A stretch of 64,000 nucleotides of DNA from Massospora cicadina (taxonomy: Eukaryota > Entomophthoromycota > Entomophthoromycetes > Entomophthorales > Entomophthoraceae): the NCBI GenBank assembly GCA_022478985.1, contig JAKSZP010009238.1:211916-275915 (forward strand), read 5' to 3'. Under the pieces are notes generated by a model that was not told the origin of the DNA, made no database searches, and was given only the letters and a program-made list of their open reading frames with translations. This document shows, piece by piece, positions 56,051-64,000 of the stretch; position 1 is the first letter of the stretch; each line of letters begins with the position of its first letter. The translations under genes were made by a program, and so were the position numbers.

Positions 56051-57571
56051 TTTGATAATTATTGTTTATGGTGTTATTTTATAAAACATTAGTTTAATCT
56101 TATTTTAACAATTATAATTATGACAATTAATGGCTTATTGTATGATCCCCCTTAAATGTTTGTAAGAAGTTTAGAAGTTGGTTTAATAATCATCAATTAA
56201 GATTTCTAGTGTAGATACATCATGATTTGTCACCAATTGATAAGGGTGTCTTTGAGTTACTGAATGTTACAGGCGCTTTTGATGGAATTGACATGCAGTT
56301 TAGGCTTAGCGATGAAGCTGCTGCAACTGGTAATATGACCTTTATCTAAACATAGCCGCTGCTTGTTAAGGCTTATCTAATGAAGTTGTTTAGATTCATT
56401 GGGACATGCCAAAATTTAGATACCAAACCCAGAGTGGGTCGTAACCTAGTTGGTGTGGGATACCAACTAGATGGATGGATAGATAAAAGAAGTTGTAATC
56501 ACTTAATGCAACTTTTTAAGGTTAATATAACTAGTAATGATGATGTTTAATGGGATGCAATCCCTTAAGCTGAGCACCGCTTAACTTTGTCTAAAGCTTT
56601 TTATTTTATTAGATAAAGTCAGAAAGAAAAGATAGTTATATATTAAATTTGTTTAACTCATGTAAAAAAGTTAGATAGTTTCCCTCATCTGATATTCAAT
56701 TACGTTATCTGAGGTAAACTTATCATTACTTGCTTGTAAGAGGATACCCAAGTGGACTCAAACCAATTTGTAGTGAAGAGACACAATTAGATGGATGTCT
56801 TTATTCAACTATCATACTATCTTCTTTTATACACAGTCAATAGAACCTGTGCAAAAAAATTAAAAAATTTACATTTAGTGCACACTACAGAGGTAGTTTT
56901 AGTTTTTAACCAGATAGCACATTAAAGTTATCAATATCATGTCTTATATGCATGAACTCCATGAGCTGTGAAGTAAATTGGATTCAGTGAATCAAAATAC
57001 TTTTTAATTTGGCGTTCAATCTGATATGACGACCATATACTAACGCTTTATGAAAAAAGAGAAAGCCAAGAGCAGGTCACAAAGGTCAACAGTGATCTGT
57101 ATGGACAATTTACCTTTTTGATAAAGGTAGGAGACTGAGTAATCAAGGGATTAAGTTTTAAAAAAGCTGTTTAGGAAGCAGATAATTGATAATTCTTTCA
57201 GATATATCACAACTTAATGCATATACTAATAAACTTATAAAACTTTTTAAACTTGTAAAGTGCAACTTTTTCAGATAGAGGCCACTCTAAACATTAAATG
57301 TATATAAGAAAAGCCATCTAGAAAAAACAAAGACCTAAGAAATATGTCTGAGCATTTTGCAGCAATTCTGATATGACTATTGATAATTACTCTAGTAGTT
57401 GGTAGGGTAGGTAGACAAATACCTCCTGACACAGAGTGACCAAAGAGTTTTGAGTACTCTAAAACCACGTATTTATTATGAGGACTAAAAACAAACCTCT
57501 TTTCAGCTTTTTTGAAATGCTTAGGTTTTTATTTGGTGACCATCAGAAAGCGTGTGACCTTTATAAACTTT
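56051..57571 (-). other. G8 presumed gag region, unrecognised
   Basis: Between RT and primer site. 57271-57468 is open for 65 codons on the minus strand without a known motif. A 9-bp perfect inverted repeat CTAGTTGGT/ACCAACTAG (56446-56454, 56462-56470) has its right arm followed by a GATGGAT motif seen again near 56789. No gag motif identified; the region may include further old insertions. Confidence 0.35.
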
Positions 57572-57581
57572 TTAGACACCA
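57572..57581 (-). promoter_or_regulatory. G8 primer-binding site
   Basis: TTAGACACCA on the plus strand (TGGTGTCTAA on minus), two bases from TGTTAAATAC. The spacing and the ACCAATTGTTAA context are the same as in G3. Confidence 0.6.
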
Positions 57582-57583
57582 AT

Positions 57584-58860
57584 TGTTAAATACTAGTGAT
57601 GTCCACCAAGATCTAGGGTAAAAGGTTATACAAAGATACAAATGACAAATCATGAATAGGTTTAACGCAGGAACAGATGGCTAGCTGCAAACAAGAATTC
57701 ATGGCATACAGTTTAATGAAAAAACCTTGGAAGCTTTTGCCAACCGGTTTTAACATGAAAAGCCAACATTGGCAGGCGCAAAAGTACTGTCTGATAATAG
57801 CTCTAACTAGTAGAATAACTGTGCTTTGCTCCAATGGTTATAAGTTACCAAATGATTATAAACTATTTTAGTTTATATATTGGTAGATAACTATCAATAA
57901 GTTCAGAAACCATTAAATCTATTATAAATTCTAAACTCCAACCATTTAGTCATAATTAATTGAGCCTTCCAAGTTAACTAAACCATCAATTAAATACCTA
58001 AAATTATTGAGCCTATCAATTTAACCAAAAAATAAACCACAAGTCAACAAAAACCAATTATTGAGCTTACAAAGCAGCAAAAAACTAACAACTACTTCTC
58101 AAACCCTATAAAAAATCAAATTAAATGAATATGAGAATACCAAGCCAAATTGCTATAAAATTACCATTAGAAAGATACATTTTGGATCTTATATAAAACT
58201 GTCATTAATATTTTTATGGTCATATTAAAAAATTACATATTCGCATTAAGTTACCAAACTTTATAGAATACTTGTGCTAAGTATGGCGATTTTTGGTTAT
58301 TTTTCATGAGTTAATATCCTATATAAATAAATAAGCAAAATTATACCTTTGTAAAGAAAAGCATAGGATTAGTCTTATTGATACCCAGTTTAACACAGAT
58401 TTTTTGTGGGCCTAAAGTTTAGATGATGACAAAATTAATTCTTTTTTATATTGGTAGATGGCTACTAATAAAATTAATAAAGCAGATTCTATTGAATCAA
58501 TAAAAATTACCATCCACTCATCCAAAACCAACTTATGCTATCAAATTAATTAAAACTTTAACCACTTCCCTTAAACCATTGAGCCCATCAAATCAGCCTA
58601 AATCCATAAAACACTCAGCCAAAACCAACTCATCTAATTAGCTAATAACTAACTACTTTTTAAAAACAGTTAAACTTATTAATTAACCAAAAACCACCAA
58701 ATGCTTGATAAATCCATTTGAAACTATTGAATCAATCATATAAAGCTTTTCAGCCATAAAACTATACTTCTTTCCATTAAAAACATATAAAATTTTCACT
58801 TCTTACATATAAAACTTTTCATTTTATTATAAAAATTAAGAATCCAGTTTGAGAGGCACA
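57584..58860 (-). repeat. G8 5' LTR, right edge uncertain, with internal duplication
   Basis: Starts TGTTAAATACTAG. From about 57900 to 58800 the plus strand is strikingly poor in G. Two imperfect units begin TTTATATATTGGTAGAT (57872) and TTTTATATTGGTAGAT (58444). No second LTR copy exists in the window, so the end is a guess. No gene seen. Confidence 0.45.
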
Positions 58861-59750
58861 TGAACCCCCCATCCATCTTCATCCAAAATTTCAAAGCCAT
58901 ACTTGCTCTAGTTTTGGCTAGGCATTGTGCACACACATACAAACTTGCTTCTATTATTATAGATATTTCCATGCAGACAGTTCTTAGGTCTTACAGAGAC
59001 CTTCATGAGATATGGGCATGATATTGAGTCCGATTTTTTACATCACTAAAGGTGGAGTTTTTTAAGATGTTAGTTTTGACATATGAGGCACCTAGCCAAT
59101 AATTCAGAACCTAAAATTGCTAAGAATAACCAAAAATATGTGGAAAGTTAAAAAATTAGAATAAGGAAATTCATAATCAGAATTAATGGGAAACCCCTAT
59201 CGGGCCAAAATGGATCTTAAAATCACAGAATCTCTCCACAAGTGTGTATTTCAGGGAACTATGCATCTTAATATTGGGGCAAGTAACCCAAAGAGTAATT
59301 AAGTCACATTTGGGCCAAGAGAAAGAAATTTTATAGGATTTGGTAAAAGAATCAGCAGTCTTGATGAGAATGATCTAGAACTTCACAACACCCTGTTCTG
59401 CCTAATATTTGTAAGGCATCTAAAGACATTCCATATTTTTATAGACGTTATTACACTGATCAGCTCCATCAGGTCATATATCTTGATGTCCACAGTTTTA
59501 TAAAAGCAAAAGTGATTACTATTAATCCTAAGATAGTTAAAAAGGTCTTTGGACCTTACACTAATAAGCTGATAATAATTCCAGAAAATAAGAACAATGA
59601 TTTATTTAAGATGAAGCTTGGAGAAGACAAGGACTTAAGCTCATCAAAGATATCAAAGAATTCTTTCTTGATCTTTCTATATGATTAATCCACATTTTAG
59701 ACTCTGTGTATGATGCCATATCCATTGGGTAAATACTTTATTATAATACT
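58861..59750 (+). other. G9 upstream region, presumed gag, unrecognised
   Basis: Precedes the G9 protease on the plus strand. Coding-like words (RNFIGFGKRISSLDENDLEL, about 59330-59390) occur, but no knuckle, primer site or LTR end could be fixed. Confidence 0.4.
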
Positions 59751-59754
59751 CTGA

Positions 59755-60120
59755 ATGTACCTATGTGGATATAATAGTAATCAGGTGAAATTAAGTGCTA
59801 TAATTGATAGTGGAGCTCCTCTCAATATTGTTTCAACTAAGTTGGTAAACCAGATTAAATATTACCAGATCTTGAGCACCAAAAATTGTGAGATAGCTGG
59901 TCATAATACTTCAGCTTCCTGTGGTGCATATAGTGCACTGCCTTTCTAACTTTAGTTTTTGGTATTTCAGCACCAGCCAAAGTTTATGGCATATAAAAAC
60001 GATAATAATCTCATTAGGATTGAATTTATAAGAAAATATGGTTTCAAATGTGACTTTATAAAAAAAAGTAACCATTATCAGACAGATGTTTCCTTTGGTA
60101 TATTATGAGAAAGGAGAAGC
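59755..60120 (+). pseudogene. pol: G9 aspartic protease, active site intact
   Basis: Open at 59755-59949: LSAIIDSGAPLNIVSTKL has the full Asp-Ser-Gly-Ala motif, then CGAYSALPF. A frameshift follows, and IEFIRKYGFKCDF (about 60022-60060) gives the C-terminal segment. The only protease here that keeps DSG, but it is split into at least three frames. Confidence 0.8.
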
Positions 60121-60419
60121 ATTGCTGACAAGGAAGAACAAATTTGTGAATTACATTTATAATGATAATTTAATTTAATATAGTTTCAAGTAGTTGGTAG
60201 GAAAATCTGATTAATGTCAACTCGTTATAATGAAAGCCAAGAAATACCATTGTATGCAAAAACTACAAGGGGTATTTGTTAGAAAAACAACTAGTAGTTA
60301 AAATGGGTTAACTTCAGAAATTCCTAAACAATTCTACATATAAAATAAAACCTCATGGAATAAGTCAAGAATAGAATCTTGGATAGCTCAAGTATTTCTG
60401 ATTTCAGAATATAGAGAAC

Positions 60420-61560
60420 TTTGAGTTTACCTGGCCAATCCTAGCCAAGATTTGTTTAAGATAGTAAAAAAATTGAATCATTCCATATGCTTATTGAAAC
60501 CAAATTTCTAAAGCCAAAAGTTAAGATATTGGGATATCAGCATAGATGTATTACCAGTTGGTGTGTCCAGATATATCAATGTAATAGTGGATTGAGAGAA
60601 ATATGCTGAGTTATTTAAACATTAGCAACAGGCTTAAATTAAAGTGGATTAAAAGTCAAATACATCTTACTTAGGATGATAATGACCTTAGATGTACAAC
60701 AATTTGTTGCCCATTTGGGTGATACTGGAGAATCAAGATGATATAACTGAAGGGACCATCTAGTACTAAAAAAAAGATGATATGACTGAAGCCAGTATGA
60801 CAATCAAAAGCTGCTAAAACAGTAGAACTAAGAAAATCAATATGATGATTAAACATGGCCTCCTCATGCCTACCTCAAATCCCTTAGGCTAGTCAAATCA
60901 TGATAGTAAAGAAAATGGATTGGTTAAATATAGTGGTGATTTATACTACCAACTAAAAAATAACTACAAAGGGTTTATCCTCTTTCAAGGATATACAATG
61001 CATTAAATCATCTAGGCAAGTGAATAAAATTCATTGGACATGGATCTGATTGCAGAGTATTGGTTGATAGGCTTGCCAAAAGAATACAAAGAGAAGTATG
61101 CAATAATTATGCACAGAAAATATTTCAGCTGGCTAGAATGCTAAAAAAGCTGAGTAACGTGCTAGCTATGTTCAAAGATCAATAATTCAATTCTAATTAA
61201 TTAAAGTTTTTATGTGTTTTAGTTTATGCGAATAAAAATGTCTTTGATCAGATGTTCATGATCACCTTAAACTTTTATAGGAAAATCCCAAAGCCTAGTG
61301 GAAGCAATTCTGAAAATTTATATGCAAAATTCCATTTTCTTTAAGAAAGAGCAGGATATTTGGTGGAGTGATAAACTCCAGTAAAAAACTGCAACAGTAG
61401 AAGATAATGACAATTAAACGGATGTTTTTCTCATAAAAGTGATTGGGATATCTATCTTTTTAGGAATGGTTGGCTATTATCATCAATTCATCAAGAAACT
61501 TTGTAAGGATTGCTGAACCAATATTCCATTCGATGAAGGACACAAATAAGGATAGTATAT
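60420..61560 (+). pseudogene. pol: G9 reverse transcriptase remnant
   Basis: IMIVKKMDWLNIVVIYTTN and KITTKGLSSFKDIQCIKSS (about 60900-61020) are the VKKxDG, (V)DYRxLN and TxKDxYPxP blocks. CVLVYANKNVF (about 61217-61250) is the YLDD box changed to YANK. A split FLGMVGYYHQFIKKL (about 61462-61502) and RIAEPIFHSMKD (about 61509-61545) are the connection domain. Confidence 0.75.
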
Positions 61561-62060
61561 AATGAAGAGGCAAAAACACATTTTAATACCAAAAAATTAC
61601 TTAATTTTAAATCTCATTTTTAAGTTATCATATTTTTGAGGCTTTTTATAAATTCAGTCATATGCATTATTGTCAGCTATTAGAGCTGTATTAATCCAAG
61701 TTGATGATGCTGGAGATAAACTTACAGTGGTTTACTTAAGTCAAATACTATTACTGGATGGGAAATTCTAGTGTGATGGCGTGTTAATGCCTCAAAGTGA
61801 ATATGAATGCAATTTTGAGCTTATATTTATGAGATTACTTTGAGGTTGTTGAATACCATTCATAAAAATATGGTTGCACAATCCTAAAGAACCAAGGGGA
61901 GAATGCCTGATTTTCTTTGAAGCTACAAATACTATGACTTTAAAACTGTCCAAAGCTCGAGAGCAACAAATCATAATGATGACGGATAATAATATTGTAT
62001 GACTATGTCATGTATCAGCAAGCGGTTATAATCTTCCAATTATTGATAAAAGGATAATAT
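61561..62060 (+). pseudogene. pol: G9 RNase H remnant
   Basis: By position after the connection block. Broken plus-strand frames keep fragments of RNase H helices, and SASGYNLPIIDKR near 62017-62055 corresponds to the LSRLP-type linker to integrase. Confidence 0.5.
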
Positions 62061-62065
62061 ATGTC

Positions 62066-62379
62066 AGGGATTTAGCTGATAGATTCGAATGGGCTCCCAA
62101 TCAGGGTGTGTGAGCACCCAGTGGAGAGCCTAGAATGCCATAAGCAGTAGTCCAAGAAAATTGAACAAGTGGGGCTCTTTTGGGAATTTGGGGGAAGCAA
62201 AAGTTCAATATTGTACTGAAGGCTACCAAGACAAACTAAATGGTTGCAATGGGGGCAACTGCAAGTCTTGTGTGGCACCCAAAGGGCGGTGGAGGCAGGA
62301 AGGATGACAACTCCTCCAAGGTTCTCAGCTTATGGCCTTCTGGTTCAAACAAGTGAGACTGCGTGCCAATGATGGGTGG
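62066..62379. other. GC-richer block of unknown origin
   Basis: About 310 bases clearly richer in G and C than the flanks, between the G9 RNase H and the G10 LTR. It has open stretches on both strands (68 codons at 62072-62278 minus) and a Cys/Gly/Asn-rich plus-strand text (YCTEGYQDKLNGCNGGNCKS). GATTCGAATGGG at 62082 is weakly like a pol III B box, but no tRNA fold or A box follows. Not a recognisable integrase part. Confidence 0.35.
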
Positions 62380-63697
62380 TGTTAAGTTTTGAACCGATGG
62401 TGCAAGCTAAAGTAACTTAACAATTAAATTGAGGATATAAACTTGCTTTTCAAATGAAACTCCTGCTCATAATTGGGAAGTAGATTCTCCAATAATCCTT
62501 GATAATAGCCAAGTAACTCTGGCATGCTCTCGTTCTTAGGTCTACTGGCACCAACAAATACATGGCCTTCTGTCTTTGTACAAAATCAGAAAATTATTCC
62601 TCTATAATTGGGACTACTTCTCTGGCAGGCAACTATATACTTCTCTTTGAGAAGAATAAACACATACAACTATCTAATATAGATGTAATGGCAACAGACA
62701 CAAATATCAGACAGATATCAGATGGATAATAATTGATAAACTAAGTGACAGTAGTTATTATTGATCAATAAACTAGTAAATGATGAATAATTGATGTTTT
62801 ATTAATCAGCCAGGTGCCATTATTATGTACCTCTTGGGCATCTCCTGGCTGAACTCATCTATTAGATAAGTTCATTCATATTATGCTAATCCTCTGCTGG
62901 TCATGGCAATAATTATGAAAAATCCCCAAGTCAGTTAAGCCCATGAATTGACTAAAAATAACAATTGTTTCAGCCCAATTGAAGGCAATTTTACTCTCAT
63001 AATTGGGACGATTTTGGGTTTTGAACTTAACATCAAAATCTTCCTGATTAGATACATCATAACTTGACATCTAACAATAAATGGGGAATAAAATATATAT
63101 GATCATAAAAGATGATGCACCCCAATTTGGGACGTCACCAAGCCTCTCAATAGCACTAGGTATGCCTATAAATGGGATGACTTTGGGTTTTGAACTCAAC
63201 ATCAAAATTTTCCCAATTAGAGCTACATCATAACCCAACATCTAACAATAAATGGGGAATAAAGTATATAGTATCATAAAAGATGATGCACCCCAATTTA
63301 GGACATTGGCAGGCCTCTCAATAGCACTAAGTATGCCCATAATTGGGACGTCTATGTTTAAGTGCTTAATTATCAATTTTAATAATTGAACCCAACTTCC
63401 ACCTTAGTGAATTAAGATTAATGCACTAATTCAGGAGGTGCAATTTAGTTAATGCCGTGGGACCACTTTGCACTCAAGTGTACTCATAATCAGCCATAAT
63501 ACAATAATATCATAGCTATTATGAGATACAATAATCAGGCACCTCAGATGCAGTTAGAGTGGTTATGAGGTGAATCTGATTTATTAGATTATGCAGATGA
63601 ATTAGTAGGATCAAAGGATCTATCAATGGAAGTAATCTATCAGCATTAATGGTTTTCTTAAAGGGTTTATTTTCGAGTCAACCATCAAAATCTAACA
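62380..63697 (-). repeat. G10 3' LTR
   Basis: TGTTAAGTTTTG to AAAATCTAACA on the plus strand, about 1318 bp. It is related to the G3 LTRs: shared TCCTGC-CATAATTGGG block near 62461, palindrome CAGCCAGG/CCTGGCTG at 62807-62851 and the end TCAACCANCARAATCT. It is longer because of a 170-bp tandem duplication (63001-63340). Confidence 0.8.
63001..63350. repeat. 170-bp tandem duplication inside the G10 LTR
   Basis: Units 63001-63170 and 63171-63340 begin AATTGGGACGATTTTGGG and AATGGGATGACTTTGGG and share TCTAACAATAAATGGGGAAT. A third unit starts AATTGGGACG at 63341. The G3 LTRs have a single copy of the tail (CTCAATARCACTAGGTA). Confidence 0.9.
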
Positions 63698-64000
63698 TTT
63701 CCCCCCACTTGACTGGAATATGAACCCTAAATTTTCCCAAATTCAATTTCAATGTCTGAAAACAGCTCATCCTCTGCATACTGCAATTTTGTCACTTCCC
63801 TCAAACCCAAACAGTGGCGTCAGCTTACTCATCTGCCCAAAAACGTGCGTATGATTTTGTTTTTGGGCTCACTCTGGGAAGCAGAGTTGGGCCAGCTTCT
63901 TCCCACTCTAAATGTCATGATGTCAACTCAGCCCAAAACCATCATTGAGGAGGAAGTTGTCCAAGTTGTGGATCCTACCTGAGGATCAATAGGGTATGAG
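63698..64000 (-). mobile_element. G10, minus-strand gypsy element, 3' end only
   Basis: The polypurine tract CAAGTGGGGGGAAA (minus strand; complement of 63698-63711) directly precedes the LTR start TGTTAGATTTTG, so the element extends rightward out of the window and is read on the minus strand. The visible interior holds an open plus-strand frame (63752-63982). Confidence 0.65.
63752..63982 (+). CDS. Antisense ORF (76 aa) at the 3' end of G10
   Basis: ATG-started and uninterrupted, starting MSENSSSSAYCNFVTSLKPK, 54 bases inside the 3' LTR and opposite to the element. Its base composition is richer in G and C than the LTR. No known family. On the sense strand a fragment ELFSDIEIEFG is also coding-like, so the true frame is undecided. 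Confidence 0.3.
   Translation: MSENSSSSAYCNFVTSLKPKQWRQLTHLPKNVRMILFLGSLWEAELGQLLPTLNVMMSTQPKTIIEEEVVQVVDPT

Larger units (their letters stand above)
53901..57583 (-). mobile_element. G8, 3'-truncated minus-strand gypsy element of another lineage
   Basis: Minus-strand integrase, RNase H and RT remnants, then a primer site and the start of a 5' LTR at 57584. Its 3' end lies beyond the G7 insertion and was not found. Integrase wording (LPSEIVENR..., VNKTLEQYLSCY) is of the DGQTERVNQxLEQYLRCY type, unlike G1-G7. Confidence 0.7.
58900..62379 (+). mobile_element. G9, plus-strand gypsy element cut by G10
   Basis: Protease, RT, connection and RNase H remnants in the usual order on the plus strand. 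It stops at the left LTR of G10 (62380). Neither of its own LTRs is recognised, so the start is approximate. Confidence 0.7.

Noticed and set aside
57613..57871. Overlapping ORFs of 73 and 64 codons on opposite strands
   Set aside because: Within the presumed G8 LTR; no motif and no repeat evidence.
62066..62110. tRNA or SINE promoter (B-box-like GATTCGAATGGG)
   Set aside because: No A box at the right distance, no cloverleaf and no tail or flanking duplication.
63001..63350. CRISPR-like direct repeats
   Set aside because: Two long adjacent units without spacers inside a eukaryotic LTR.
1..64000. Host protein-coding genes
   Set aside because: All longer frames fall in retroelement domains, LTRs, or unexplained parts of elements; no spliced or unspliced gene of a known cellular family was recognised.

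Overview
The window is a graveyard of LTR retrotransposons. About 60 of its 64 kb can be assigned to at least ten decayed Ty3/gypsy-type elements (called G1 to G10 here), lying on both strands and often inserted into one another. There is also one much less decayed, GC-richer, LINE-like insertion. I find no convincing host protein gene, tRNA, rRNA, CRISPR array or bacterial feature. The gag-pol layout, the absence of bacterial signals, the AT-rich background and the dense nesting point to a large, repeat-bloated eukaryotic genome. A fungus is my best guess, but only from the general look of the gypsy families and the LINE ORF1; nothing here fixes the species.

Layout. G1 (+) covers 1-5827 (end of its 5' LTR, whole internal region, 3' LTR). 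5828-7619 is unassigned AT-rich DNA. G2 (+) covers 7625-15923 with a perfect 5-bp target duplication (CCTAC). 15929-16393 is a candidate 5' LTR for G5 (+). G5 has a primer-binding site at 16396 and its internal region continues to 18043. There it is broken by G4 (-, 18044-34149), which is itself broken by G3 (-, 18863-27405). G5 resumes with reverse transcriptase at 34150-35664. G6 (-) covers 35665-45957; its 3' LTR is split by the LINE-like element at 36535-38433. G7 (-) covers about 45870-53900 and contains a solo G3-family LTR (48234-49344, perfect GTAAG duplication). G8 (-) is left as 53901-57583 plus an LTR starting at 57584. G9 (+) runs from about 58900 to 62379. G10 (-) begins with its 3' LTR at 62380-63697 and runs off the window.

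The gag, protease, reverse transcriptase, RNase H and integrase domains are recognisable in most elements, but nearly all are cut by frameshifts and stops, and no YxDD box sits in an open pol frame. The best-kept gypsy gene is the G3 integrase core (20501-21076, minus), with its DD35E triad still in frame. Primer-binding sites of most elements resemble TGGTG(C/T)TC, suggesting one shared tRNA primer.

The least expected object is the 1.9-kb LINE-like insertion at 36535-38433. It is GC-rich, flanked by a perfect 16-bp duplication, and carries a gag-like ORF1 with a CCHC knuckle but no endonuclease or reverse transcriptase, so it looks like an ORF1-only 'half-LINE'. Second-rank leads are a palindrome around the TATA-like box in four related LTRs (with one apparent compensatory change) and long antisense ORFs between integrase and 3' LTR in three elements.
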